From Candidatus Bathyarchaeota archaeon A05DMB-2 (GTDB lineage Archaea; Thermoproteota; Bathyarchaeia; Bathyarchaeales; Bathycorpusculaceae): 64,000 nt of DNA. The notes below the pieces were generated by a model. It was not told where the DNA came from. It did not search any database and saw only the letters and a list, made by a program, of their open reading frames with translations. The stretch is taken from positions 186,001 to 250,000 of the forward strand of contig JAAKEZ010000002.1 of the NCBI GenBank assembly GCA_018475625.1, in the 5' to 3' direction. Made by a program: the position numbers and the translations under genes. Positions 17,009-25,411 of the stretch are shown here, piece by piece (the stretch's first letter is position 1; each line of letters starts with the position of its first letter).

Positions 17009-17893
17009 ATGAAGATCATTCTAGGTCCTGCTTCGACAGCACTCGGCGAAAAAATCGCTGACTTAACAGGATTCGGAAAAGTATCTACCGCGCACAAGAC
17101 GTTTCCAGACGGCGAAAGCTACGTTCGCTTAGAAGACAACGTGCAAAACGAACATGTTGTCATCGTGCAAACCACCAGTATGCCACAGGACACGCGGCTC
17201 ATGCAGCTCGCGTTCATGGCAAACGCCGCAAAAAGGAACGGCGCACAAAAAGTCACTGCTGCAGTGCCATACCTCGCGTATGCACGCCAAGACAAAATGT
17301 TCCTGCAGGGCGAAAACATAAGCATCGAAACAGTCGCAGCAATGCTCAAAGCAGCAGGAGTTGACGCCTTGGTCACGGTGAACATACACGCCGAAGACGC
17401 ACTTAACAAGTTTCCGTTCCCATCGAAAAACCTCAGCGCCATCCCGCTATTAGCTGATTACTTCGTCAAGGAAGGCTACGGAAAAGCGTTCGCGTTGGCA
17501 CCAGACAAAGGTGCAATGTACATCGCAAGGCAAGCACAAGCCGTTTTACGCGGCGAAGCAGGATACTTGGAGAAGCAGCGTGACCGCTACACTGGAAAGA
17601 CCAGCCACACTGGTAAAGACTTTAACGTGAAGGGGCAAACCGCCATAATCTTCGACGACATCATCAGCACAGGCGGCACAATCGTGGGCGCCGCAAAAAT
17701 CCTCCGGGAACTCGGCGCAACCCATGTTTTCGCTGCATGCGTGCACCCGCTGTTGATTGGCGACGCTGAAACGCGTATCTTGGATGCTGGTGTCGAGGAA
17801 ATCGTGGGAACTGACAGCGTTCCAAGCCACACCAGCAAAGTCACTCTCGCACCGCTGTTCGCTGAATGGTTAAGGGCGCAGAAAAGTGGCTAA
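17009..17893 (+). CDS. prs: Ribose-phosphate pyrophosphokinase
   Basis: A 294-residue enzyme that makes PRPP from ribose 5-phosphate and ATP, feeding the purine genes found elsewhere here (purA, purB). HKTFPDGESYVRL near the N-terminus and the PRPP loop AIIFDDIISTGGTIVGAA near residue 215 are diagnostic; the flexible-loop KQRDRYTGK segment is also present. GAGGG lies just upstream of the ATG, and a TATA-like TTAAATAGAG is at about 16955. The last 8 bases overlap the next gene, so prs, the methyltransferase and rnz form one operon. Confidence 0.93.
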   Translation: MKIILGPASTALGEKIADLTGFGKVSTAHKTFPDGESYVRLEDNVQNEHVVIVQTTSMPQDTRLMQLAFMANAAKRNGAQKVTAAVPYLAYARQDKMFLQGENISIETVAAMLKAAGVDALVTVNIHAEDALNKFPFPSKNLSAIPLLADYFVKEGYGKAFALAPDKGAMYIARQAQAVLRGEAGYLEKQRDRYTGKTSHTGKDFNVKGQTAIIFDDIISTGGTIVGAAKILRELGATHVFAACVHPLLIGDAETRILDAGVEEIVGTDSVPSHTSKVTLAPLFAEWLRAQKSG

Positions 17894-18923
17894 ACTCTTT
17901 TTCCTGCTCTCAGGCGAAAACGAGACGTTGCCTGCTGCAGAGTTAACCGCCATACTCGAAGCTGAAAACATAGACTTCCAAGTCAAGGAGAAACTTGACC
18001 AAGTTGTAAGACTTGAAGCAGACTTGCACAGCGTGCAAGCAGTTCACCGCAGGTCAGCGTACACCATGATGAGCGCCATCGAACTCTTTACTTGCCCAGC
18101 TGAGGAAGCAGCCATCACGGAAACGGCTGAACAAACGGACTTCACAGATGTTCTAAACGCAGGGGAAAGCTTCGAGGTTCGCGTAAGACGTATAAAAGAA
18201 CACGCAGAAATGCTAAGAACAATTCCTCTTGAAGCGAAACTAGGCAAACTCATCCTACGCAGCACGCCAAACGCCAAGGTTAACCTGAAAAACCCCAACA
18301 AAACCTTCATCGGAGTCATAACCAGCAACAAACTGGTCTTCGGTGTGAAACAGGCGGAAATCCAGCCTAAAACCTTCTCTGAGCGGCGCCCCAGAAAAAA
18401 ACCCTTCTTCCACCCGTCCGCCATGCCATCCAAACTAGCGCGCTGCATGGTAAACTTGGCACGTGCAAGAACAGGCGAGTTGCTACTGGATCCGTTTTGC
18501 GGAACTGGAAGCGTGATGATTGAAGCCGCTTTTATTGGTTGCCGCGTTCTCGGCTTAGACATCCAACGGCACATGATTGTAGGATGCCGCATCAACCTCA
18601 AACACTTCGGCGTTGACGCAGAGGGCTTGGTGATTGCTGATTCCAGAAAGCTTCCTTTTCGGGGTTTGAGTTGTTTGGTGACTGATCCGCCTTACGGCAG
18701 GTCAGCTTCCACGATGAAGTCAACTACCAAGCAAATAGTTGAAGGCGTGTTAAATTCAGCGTTCACTTTGCTGGGTGAAGGACAACGGATTTGTATTGCT
18801 TCGCCGAAAACATTAAACATCGTGCAGTTAGGTGCTGATCTGGGGTACAGGCATTTGGAGTCTCATTTCGCTTATGTCCACAGGACCTTAACACGAGAGA
18901 TTGCCGTATTCCAGAAAACATGA
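17886..18923 (+). CDS. THUMP-domain tRNA (guanine-N2) methyltransferase, Trm-G10 type
   Basis: A 345-residue protein starting with GTG inside the end of prs. The first about 160 residues are a ferredoxin-like plus THUMP tRNA-binding region; the C-terminal half is a class I SAM methyltransferase with LLDPFCGTGSVMIEAAF (SAM loop) and VTDPPYGRS, the N-P-P-Y-like motif of amino-methylating enzymes. This is the archaeal Trm-G10/TIGR01177 pattern, expected to dimethylate G10 of tRNA. Its neighbour RNase Z also acts on tRNA, which fits the operon. The stop overlaps the next frame (ATGA at 18920). Confidence 0.88.
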   Translation: MAKLFFLLSGENETLPAAELTAILEAENIDFQVKEKLDQVVRLEADLHSVQAVHRRSAYTMMSAIELFTCPAEEAAITETAEQTDFTDVLNAGESFEVRVRRIKEHAEMLRTIPLEAKLGKLILRSTPNAKVNLKNPNKTFIGVITSNKLVFGVKQAEIQPKTFSERRPRKKPFFHPSAMPSKLARCMVNLARARTGELLLDPFCGTGSVMIEAAFIGCRVLGLDIQRHMIVGCRINLKHFGVDAEGLVIADSRKLPFRGLSCLVTDPPYGRSASTMKSTTKQIVEGVLNSAFTLLGEGQRICIASPKTLNIVQLGADLGYRHLESHFAYVHRTLTREIAVFQKT

Positions 18924-18940
18924 GGTGCGATGGCGTGAGC

Positions 18941-19858
18941 ATGCGTGTGTTGTTTCTGGGAACTGCTGGAAGCGTTCCAACGCTGGAGCGGAGTTTGCCC
19001 GCTGTGCTTGTTCAACGCGGGAACGAGCAGTTCATGTTTGACTGTGGTGAAGGTGTGCAACGGCAGATGCTGCGGGCGAAAACGGGGTTTCACAAAAAAA
19101 TGAAGATATTCATCTCCCACATGCACGGCGACCATGTGCTGGGTTTGCCAGGGCTACTGCAGACCATGGCGTTGATGGATAGGCAGAGGAAACTTGAAGT
19201 GTATGGCCCAGAAGGGATAGCCAATTTTCTGCAGTGTGTTAAGGAGACGTTGCAGTTTGGTTTGACGTTTCCTGTTGAAATCCGCGAAATATACAGTGCT
19301 GGCATCGTCTGTGAAGAGGAGGAATACACGGTTTCGGCTGTGAAGTCGAATCATGTGGTGCCGAGTTTAGCTTACGCACTTGTGGAGAAGCCGAGACCGG
19401 GAAAATTTTACCCTGAAAAAGCGCGAGCGCTCGGTGTTCCTGAAGGCGAGTTATGGTCAAGGCTTCAACGCGGCTGCGAAGTCAAGCTGAGTGATGGCAG
19501 AACCGTGCGTGCTGAGGATGTGTTGGGTTTGCCGCGAAAAGGACGGAAAATTGTTTACACGGGTGACACCAGACCCTTTGAGGGCTTCACCAGTTTCGCG
19601 ACTGGTGCAGACTTGGTTATTCATGATGCCACGTTGGATGACGCGCTTGCTGAGAAGGCGGTTATGGATGGGCATTCAACGCCGAGTGAAGCGGCTTTGC
19701 AGGCTTTGTGTGCTAAGGCTGAGCGTCTGGTTTTGACACATATTAGCGCAAGATATCCTAATGCGAAGTTGCTTTTGGATCAAGCGCGGAAAATTTTTGG
19801 GAACGTAGTTGTGGCGGAGGATTTTTTGGAGTTGGAGTTGCCGCTTTCTGAGGGTTAA
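18941..19858 (+). CDS. rnz: Ribonuclease Z
   Basis: A 305-residue metallo-beta-lactamase-fold tRNA 3' endonuclease. FLGTAGSVPT opens the protein, SHMHGDHVLGLPG carries the zinc HxHxDH ligands, YTGDTRPF carries the next aspartate, and HSTPSEAA and LTHISARY supply later ligands and the HST loop. An in-frame ATG at 18920 overlaps the upstream stop, but homologues begin at MRVLFLG, so I use ATG 18941; GAGGTG lies 13 bases before it. The gene ends overlapping the converging TIM-barrel gene by four bases. Confidence 0.9.
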   Translation: MRVLFLGTAGSVPTLERSLPAVLVQRGNEQFMFDCGEGVQRQMLRAKTGFHKKMKIFISHMHGDHVLGLPGLLQTMALMDRQRKLEVYGPEGIANFLQCVKETLQFGLTFPVEIREIYSAGIVCEEEEYTVSAVKSNHVVPSLAYALVEKPRPGKFYPEKARALGVPEGELWSRLQRGCEVKLSDGRTVRAEDVLGLPRKGRKIVYTGDTRPFEGFTSFATGADLVIHDATLDDALAEKAVMDGHSTPSEAALQALCAKAERLVLTHISARYPNAKLLLDQARKIFGNVVVAEDFLELELPLSEG

Positions 19859-20640
19859 GCGAGTAGTTGTTTGAGGTTTTTGAGACTTTCTTTGACGTGT
19901 TCCACAGATTCTATCATCAACGTTTTGTCGTATGCTATGCCCTTGAGGTTTTCTGCGAAACGTTGCCAGTCTATTTTGCCGTACCCAACTCCGAGGTGCT
20001 GGTCGTTCATGCCCATGTTGTCGCTGAGGTGCATATGCACGATTTTGTCAGGCAGTTTTCTGAGGAAATTTTCTGTAGTGTCTTCTAGGTTTGCGTGTCC
20101 TACATCGAGTGCCATGCCTATGTCGTTTAGGCTTGTTTCCCTGTAGAACTTGATGAAATCTTCTGCGTTTTTCATTATGAAACCGTATTTTTTGGGCAGA
20201 TTTTCCACGGCTATGTTTACGCCCAAGTTTTCTGCGGTTTTATGCAGTGTGTGTATGCTTTCGATGTTTTGTTTCCACTCTTCACCTGGATAGAAGCTAC
20301 TGATGCCTGTTTGGCTTCCAGGATGAAAAACCCAAAGTTTAGCGTCTAACGCACTTGCGTAGCTGAGTGACTCTTCTAGCCGTTTGAGTGTGGCTTTGAG
20401 TATGGGTTTGGAGGGCGAAGCAATATTCATGTCAGCGAACGGCGCGTGCACAGTGTACTTTATGCCCTTGGACTTTGCTATTTCTCTGAGCGTTGCCACC
20501 CTTTTCTCAGTTAAGGCGTGCAAACCCTCGTCAACAACCTCTATGTACGGGGTTTCCACGTTGGCAAGGTATTGAACCATCTTGCTGAACGGCTTGCTTA
20601 GGCAGTAGAGCATAGATAAGCCGATTTTTGGTTGAGTCAT
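19855..20640 (-). CDS. Sugar phosphate isomerase/AP-endonuclease-2 family TIM barrel
   Basis: A 261-residue protein. Barrel strands with metal-ligand motifs are visible: VHAPFADMN, LWVFHPGSQTG, IAVENLPKKYG, GMALDVGHANLED and IVHMHLSDNMG, as in xylose-isomerase-like/endonuclease IV fold enzymes. The N-terminal extension from ATG 20748 is not typical, so I start at ATG 20640 (TQPKIGLSML). It could be a sugar epimerase or an AP endonuclease relative; the pattern does not decide. It is the last gene of the minus-strand cluster, 150 bases after the DUF167 gene. Confidence 0.75.
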   Translation of the reverse strand: MTQPKIGLSMLYCLSKPFSKMVQYLANVETPYIEVVDEGLHALTEKRVATLREIAKSKGIKYTVHAPFADMNIASPSKPILKATLKRLEESLSYASALDAKLWVFHPGSQTGISSFYPGEEWKQNIESIHTLHKTAENLGVNIAVENLPKKYGFIMKNAEDFIKFYRETSLNDIGMALDVGHANLEDTTENFLRKLPDKIVHMHLSDNMGMNDQHLGVGYGKIDWQRFAENLKGIAYDKTLMIESVEHVKESLKNLKQLLA

Positions 20641-20791
20641 GCGTCTGATTCCCCTAATTAGTAAGTTTTTAGGCGGTTTTATTCTCAAGTTCGCGCTTAA
20701 TAACCTAGCTATGTACTCGGTGCTTTCCAGTGAAGCGGGAACTTTCATTACCTTACGCGACTTATTTGGCTCGCTTCTTACCTCTGTATGC

Positions 20792-21157
20792 TTAAACCTC
20801 TTCCAAAATCTCTTTTTCGCTGGGTTTCTTCTTTCCTTTATACTGTTCGTTGATTTCTCTGAACAAATCTTTTGGCTCTTTGCCTTCGTTGCGTAGAAGG
20901 CGTTCTACTTCACTTTTTGTCATGCCCTCCAACAACAGGCGTTTTTGTCTTGAAGTGGCACCTGATACCAGTTCGACATTTGTGTGGAAGAATTTTGAGA
21001 GGACTTTCAATAGTTCCCTGTTGACTTTGCCCTTGACTGGTTCTTCGGTGCATCGAACAACCACTTCGTCTCCTTCGAGGCGCACTTCGAACCGTTCGGA
21101 TTTGGGTTTCACGAAAACCTCGATGACTGCGCCGTCTTTGTTTTCGGTGATTTTCAT
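20792..21157 (-). CDS. DUF167 (YggU) family protein
   Basis: A 121-residue protein. The DUF167 core is in the first 85 residues: VFVKPKSERFEVRL, PVKGKVNRELLKVLSKFF and VELVSGATSRQKRLLLEG are all family hallmarks. The C-terminal 35 residues are an added Lys/Glu-rich tail. I start it at ATG 21157 because this ATG overlaps the topoisomerase stop as ATGA, indicating translational coupling. The biochemical function of the family is not known. Confidence 0.85.
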   Translation of the reverse strand: MKITENKDGAVIEVFVKPKSERFEVRLEGDEVVVRCTEEPVKGKVNRELLKVLSKFFHTNVELVSGATSRQKRLLLEGMTKSEVERLLRNEGKEPKDLFREINEQYKGKKKPSEKEILEEV

Positions 21158-22803
21158 GCTGTTGCGCACTCAGTCTCGTCTTCAAGGCCTAAAGCCCAGC
21201 TGAACTTCTTCCGCAATGTTTTCGGATAGAACTTTTTCAGGTCAAAATCCACTTTTTTCGCCCATTTCACGTACGCCATCGGGTCGATATACGACTTGAG
21301 CGATGTGCCCAGGTTGTATTCTCGAGTGAGCTTCGTCAATTCGAGGTCAAGCCGTGCTTTCTCGATTCGTTTGGTCAACGCGTCGGTTTTCTTGCCTTCC
21401 GCCTTCTTCTGCTCCAGCTGAGCCTCCATTTCCTTAAGTTTGGCTTCCTTTCTGGCTAAACGTTCGTCGAAGTTGGGTGGGATTTTTCGTTTGTGGTTTG
21501 CCACTTCCGCCACTTTCAGGTTCGCCATTTTCGCCGTGTACGTCTTAACGTAGACAGGGTCTTCTTTTGTCACGGCGCTTTTGGCGAGTTCTTCTTTCAC
21601 GGTTTTTGTGCATCTCCAAGTGCGGAACACTTTGGCGGTCAATCCAGGCATTTTTTCAGATAGGAAGCGTGAAACCTTCTTAGAGTCTATGCCTTCGAAC
21701 AGGTATTCCTTCTTCGTGTCATTCATGTATTCCTTGATGTTCCTGATGACTGATGCTGGCGCCTTCACGCTCTTTTCCCATCTGACGGAGTCCTTGCCCA
21801 GGAAGTCGAAGTGCAAGGTGTCGCCTTCAATTTTGATGTGCTCCGGTCTCAGCGTGATTGCGCCGACTGTATCGGCTTCGCCTGGGTCTTTTTCGTCGCC
21901 AACTCTCATGTTAGGGTTCAGGATAAGCCAACAGACCGTGGCAACTTTCCTTCTGCTTTCATTTTCTGCGTCGAGGTTTTTGATGATGTGGTTTTCGATG
22001 GCGGCGATTTGCTTGCCCAGTTTCTCGGCTTTTTGGAACTTCTCTTTTTCACGGTTTTGCTTGAGGAACGCGGTGTCGCTGAACCAGACGTACTTGATTT
22101 TTCCAGTGAGCTTGTCTTCCCATTTTGCTACGTACATCTTGTCGGGTTCCCAAACGATTTCCTTCCAGTTTCCCGGAGGTCTTGGGCTGTCAGGCGATAG
22201 GTTGAGAATGATGTCTTCTTCTCGCGGCCCTTCCTTCCATTTTCCCCTTCTCGGGTGGTCGCCGCGACCAGCGAAGAGGCAGGAGGGTTCCGCGGTCCAG
22301 TTGGCGATTTCCAGTTTTTGCCCGTCCACTTCGGCGACTGCGTACTTGACTTTGAGCTCTTCACGTTTAGCTTTGCGTTCCGCGGCTAGCCGCTTTTTTT
22401 CTTCGGAAGTCATGTTTTGCTTCTTTTGTTTTTCCTGATCCACAAAGTTGGCGATTTCTGAAAAATCAAGATCTGCGTGAATTGCAGCATTAGGATCAGC
22501 TATGTCGTTTGCAGCATAGTTTTCTATCTTCTTAAGATATTCCACGGCGAAGGAGCCGAGGAACTGCAAGGTTGGGTTCTCCAGCTTCAACTGCTCCAAG
22601 AAGTCATGCATGAAGTTCTTCATGAAAACCTTGTCCGGCGGCGACGCTGTGGACTGTCGTTTCCTTATCCACGCTGTCGCCATCTGCTCACTTTTCGGAA
22701 ACAGCTTTATCGAGGCTCCCCTGATTTTGATGCTGAAACCCTTGTAATCATATGTCGGGACATAGACGCCGTTGTGTCTCAGGCTTTTCATATCGTGCTT
22801 CAT
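21154..22803 (-). CDS. Eukaryote-type DNA topoisomerase IB
   Basis: A 549-residue type IB topoisomerase. The central region has WKEIVWEPDKMYVAKW and WFSDTAFLKQNREKEKF, followed by the catalytic core with RVGDEKD (first active-site arginine), LGKDSVRWEK, the second-arginine region FRTWRCTKTV, ANHKRKIP and the nucleophile Y505 in LGTSLKSYIDP. A charged coiled-coil linker (about residues 425-480) sits before the tyrosine, as in the eukaryotic enzyme. Among archaea this form is known from Thaumarchaeota and Bathyarchaeia. Its ATG overlaps the stop of a small upstream ORF, and its stop overlaps the DUF167 start. Confidence 0.9.
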   Translation of the reverse strand: MKHDMKSLRHNGVYVPTYDYKGFSIKIRGASIKLFPKSEQMATAWIRKRQSTASPPDKVFMKNFMHDFLEQLKLENPTLQFLGSFAVEYLKKIENYAANDIADPNAAIHADLDFSEIANFVDQEKQKKQNMTSEEKKRLAAERKAKREELKVKYAVAEVDGQKLEIANWTAEPSCLFAGRGDHPRRGKWKEGPREEDIILNLSPDSPRPPGNWKEIVWEPDKMYVAKWEDKLTGKIKYVWFSDTAFLKQNREKEKFQKAEKLGKQIAAIENHIIKNLDAENESRRKVATVCWLILNPNMRVGDEKDPGEADTVGAITLRPEHIKIEGDTLHFDFLGKDSVRWEKSVKAPASVIRNIKEYMNDTKKEYLFEGIDSKKVSRFLSEKMPGLTAKVFRTWRCTKTVKEELAKSAVTKEDPVYVKTYTAKMANLKVAEVANHKRKIPPNFDERLARKEAKLKEMEAQLEQKKAEGKKTDALTKRIEKARLDLELTKLTREYNLGTSLKSYIDPMAYVKWAKKVDFDLKKFYPKTLRKKFSWALGLEDETECATA

Positions 22804-22958
22804 TCAGCAACCTTCCCCTGAAAGGCTTGATTCATGTCTTGCTTCAACGTTTGAAACCTCTTGACTGCGCTTCCTCGTTTCCATGCTTTTTGTTTTCTGC
22901 GTTTATAAGCGAAACTTTCTGTTCTCTGTCCCTTTTCTGCCTTAAAAACGTTCACCAT
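22800..22958 (-). CDS. Small basic ORF coupled to topoisomerase IB
   Basis: A candidate 52-residue protein (from ATG 22958; ATG 22970 is an alternative). It is rich in Lys/Arg, with KRRKQKAWKRGSAVKRF in the middle. Its TGA overlaps the topoisomerase ATG (ATGA), the same coupling seen at the next junction, and it fills the otherwise empty 170-base gap after the metallopeptidase. I recognise no family. A DNA- or RNA-binding accessory protein is possible but only inferred from charge. Confidence 0.4.
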   Translation of the reverse strand: MVNVFKAEKGQRTESFAYKRRKQKAWKRGSAVKRFQTLKQDMNQAFQGKVAE

Positions 22959-22974
22959 AAATATGCTCATCAAC

Positions 22975-23379
22975 TTATAAATCGAGGAGAGTTCTTTTGG
23001 AGGCTCTTGTCTGCTGAAGTTTCCTGTAGAGTTGCTCCACGATTTTGCGTTCAACGTAGCCCTTGTGTGGGCGGAAGCCGCCTGAGAATCCGCCTGGAAT
23101 ATGCAGGAGTTCGTGGATTAGGGTTTTCTCTTTTTCTTCTTTGGACATTTTGTCGTAGATTTCCGAGATGACCTCAATCGTGTAGGACGGGGGGAGGTTA
23201 AGCACGCCTTGCCAGATTTTGCCTAAGCCGTGGATGCGGGCGATGGTGCGTCTTGCTTTGGAGCCTCTGCTTCGGACGCAGAAAACAAATTGGGGCACAA
23301 CATGATAAAGCTCCAAGTCAGCGGCGATTTGGTCTATTTGCTGTTTGATTTCGGGCGCGTCGTAATATTTTATTGGCAT
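22975..23379 (-). CDS. Putative zinc metallopeptidase (HExxH)
   Basis: A 134-residue protein with HELLH at residues 89-93 and a further histidine at 105 in GGFRPHKGY, giving a three-ligand zinc site. N-terminal YYDAPEIKQQIDQIAADL and RGLGK-like RIHGLGKIWQGVL match a family of small putative metallopeptidases widespread in archaea. No signal peptide, so it is cytoplasmic. It heads the minus-strand cluster leading to topoisomerase IB. The biological substrate is unknown. Confidence 0.78.
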   Translation of the reverse strand: MPIKYYDAPEIKQQIDQIAADLELYHVVPQFVFCVRSRGSKARRTIARIHGLGKIWQGVLNLPPSYTIEVISEIYDKMSKEEKEKTLIHELLHIPGGFSGGFRPHKGYVERKIVEQLYRKLQQTRASKRTLLDL

Positions 23380-23698
23380 AGGTGTCTCACGCAGACTTGA
23401 TAAGTGATTAAACTTTTAGAGTTAAAAAGGTTACAATCAAATTGAAATTGACACGTGAAGAAAACCTAAAGCCCTTAAATATGTTGTAAATAGCTTCTGA
23501 GGATGGCCCGTCGCCTCTACTTTCAACATGGTTTGGCGCTTAAAAGCGTCAATAGCGACTACCCCTCTATAGGTTTCTGCAATGAACCTCTATTAGGCTC
23601 CAAATAGGCTAGTTTCTCTCTGTCTGCGCGGGGCGTCAACCCCTCCACTGAAGTGATGGTCAATTTGTTGGGTTGTTCGCGTGGAGCTTTCCGGCGAG
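23380..23698. other. Spacer holding a possible structured RNA
   Basis: This 319-base spacer between a minus-strand start and a minus-strand stop contains no convincing protein frame. A plus-strand TATA-like CTTAAATATG at about 23474-23483 and several hairpins downstream suggest a non-coding transcript, listed separately. Confidence 0.4.
23503..23690 (+). ncRNA. Candidate structured non-coding RNA
   Basis: Starting about 25 bases after a TATA-like element, the segment has in order a TGGCGC/GCGTCA hairpin with loop TTAAAA (about 23534-23551), an AGGTT/AACCT hairpin (about 23571-23589), a GGGG/CCCC hairpin (about 23630-23643) and a CAC/GTG mini-hairpin. It does not match the conserved cores of RNase P RNA, SRP RNA or a tRNA as far as I can see. 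The opposite strand, as a 3' UTR of the radical SAM gene, is an alternative. Confidence 0.3.
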
Positions 23699-25087
23699 TT
23701 ATCTGAGCTTCAGCCTGATTGAGCCTTTCAGATGCGACAGAATCGTCAGCGCTGTTGCGAGGGTCCAGAACTTGCGTTTGCGGTAGTTGTGGAAGAAGTA
23801 TCCGGGGCGCAGGTAGAAGTGGTGGAACGCGGCTTCGCGCAGTTTCCCGAGGTCTTTCATGCTCAGCCACGGCGTCTCAAAAATCGGCGTCGTAGTGTCG
23901 TATTTGTCGAAGTCAGTTACTCTCAGCCAGCCCTTCTCCTTAACTTGGTCGTACAGGGGTGTGCCGGGGAAAGGCGTAGCCACGTTATAGAAGCCTACGT
24001 CGTCAGGACTTATCTTCTCCACGAACTTTATGGTCTTCCAAGCAGATTTTTTGGTTTCTCCGGGAAAACCGAGAATTACGTTGGGAACAGGTTTTAGCCC
24101 GAGCTCCCTCACCCAGCCAAGTGCTTTTACGGTTTGTTCGGTGGAGATTCCTTTTTTCATGCAGTCTAAGACTTCTTGTGACCCAGATTCCACGCCGAAC
24201 CAAACGGATATGCAGCCTGCCTCTTTCATTTTCATAAGCAGGCCCTTGGTAATCATGTCCACGCGGGTGCCGCAGTTCCACGTTATCTTTAAGCCTCGGC
24301 TTAGGATTTCGCGACATAATTCTTCAGTCCGGGGCTGGTCGACGGTGAAAGCGTCATCGCAGAACGTGAATTTGTCCACGTTGAAGGTCTTGTAGAGATA
24401 CTCAAGCTCGTCTACCACGTTTTTTGGGCTGCGCATTCGATATTTTCGTCCATGCATTCTAACGGTGGTGCAGAACTCGCACCAGTAGACGCATCCTCTG
24501 CTCGTCGCCAAGTAGAGAACATCCTCGTATTCTCTTAGTCGCTCCATCGGCCAGAGGTGCCTTGCGGGAAAGGGAAGCGCGTCCAAATCCTCTATGTAGG
24601 GTCTGTCTGGGTTCCTCACGATTTTCCCATCTTTTCTGCATGTTGTGCCTATAACGTCGTTGATGCTTTTGCCCGCTTCTATTCTCTGCACCATCTCCAA
24701 GAAAGTGTTTTCACCTTCTTTTCGCACCACGACGTCTAGTTCTGGGCATTCTTCCAGTGCTTTATCGTCCCAGAATGTGACGTGAGGTCCTCCCATTATG
24801 GTTAGGCAGTTCGGGTTGACTTCTTTAGCTATCTTTACTAACTTGAGTCCTGTCTTGTATGTTAGTGTGGATGAGGTTACTCCGACAACGTCTGGTTGCC
24901 GTTTACCGATTTCAGTTCGAAATTCTTCAAATGAAAGCTTTAGCACTTGGCAATCGATAACGTCAACCGGATATTGGTTCTTCTCTAAAACAGCAGCTAA
25001 ATATCCTAAACCCAGCAAGGCGAAGGGCAAATGCATGGCGGCGCCAGCCGGAGCAGCTGGGTTCACAAGCGTTACGTGCGGCTTCAT
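23699..25087 (-). CDS. B12-binding domain radical SAM protein (paralogue)
   Basis: A 462-residue protein with an N-terminal cobalamin-binding domain (HVTLVNPAAPAGAAMH at the start, VIDCQ and MGGPHVTFWDD later) and a radical SAM barrel with cluster cysteines C199, C203 and C206 in RGCVYWCEFC. It is clearly paralogous to the gene at 777-2162 along its whole length, including GVESGSQ, VLGFPGET and the C-terminal FYLRPGY segment. The reaction is unknown; BchE/HpnP-like chemistry is the general class. It stands alone on its strand. Confidence 0.85.
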   Translation of the reverse strand: MKPHVTLVNPAAPAGAAMHLPFALLGLGYLAAVLEKNQYPVDVIDCQVLKLSFEEFRTEIGKRQPDVVGVTSSTLTYKTGLKLVKIAKEVNPNCLTIMGGPHVTFWDDKALEECPELDVVVRKEGENTFLEMVQRIEAGKSINDVIGTTCRKDGKIVRNPDRPYIEDLDALPFPARHLWPMERLREYEDVLYLATSRGCVYWCEFCTTVRMHGRKYRMRSPKNVVDELEYLYKTFNVDKFTFCDDAFTVDQPRTEELCREILSRGLKITWNCGTRVDMITKGLLMKMKEAGCISVWFGVESGSQEVLDCMKKGISTEQTVKALGWVRELGLKPVPNVILGFPGETKKSAWKTIKFVEKISPDDVGFYNVATPFPGTPLYDQVKEKGWLRVTDFDKYDTTTPIFETPWLSMKDLGKLREAAFHHFYLRPGYFFHNYRKRKFWTLATALTILSHLKGSIRLKLR

Positions 25088-25411
25088 TCTTCTTCACTAA
25101 TGCTAATTATTCCACAAATAAAAGATGTTGAATGCTTAAACGTTTCGCATAAGACCAGTGAAAATGAATATGAGAGATATTTGGCAGATTTATTCTCAGT
25201 TTATGTTTGTTTTGGATGTTTCCCCACAATCAGGTTGAATTTTCAAGCTGTTCTGGAATCTTTGATCGGTGTGCGAGACTTATCGAAAAGTAACATGCTT
25301 TATTTATGCTAACCCAGCGTGACAGTAAGAACCCTGCAAAAATGTGATTAATACTATAAGCCAGTGTTTCCTTAGTTGCATTGTAATTAACTGAAGCGAC
25401 GGCGTGTTTGA
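25088..25411. other. Divergent promoter region, nothing else seen
   Basis: An AT-rich spacer of 324 bases between the minus-strand radical SAM gene and hel308. TACTATAAGC at about 25353-25362 is a plausible TATA box for hel308, giving a start near 25385. No stable hairpin, repeat or convincing small frame was found. Confidence 0.4.

Noticed and set aside
23559-23870. A minus-strand frame overlapping the end of the radical SAM gene
   Set aside because: Most of it lies in the radical SAM gene in another frame, and the rest covers hairpins with no coding signature.
25031-25312. A 93-residue frame between the radical SAM gene and hel308
   Set aside because: Its beginning overlaps the radical SAM gene on the other strand and its composition looks random; no ribosome-binding site.
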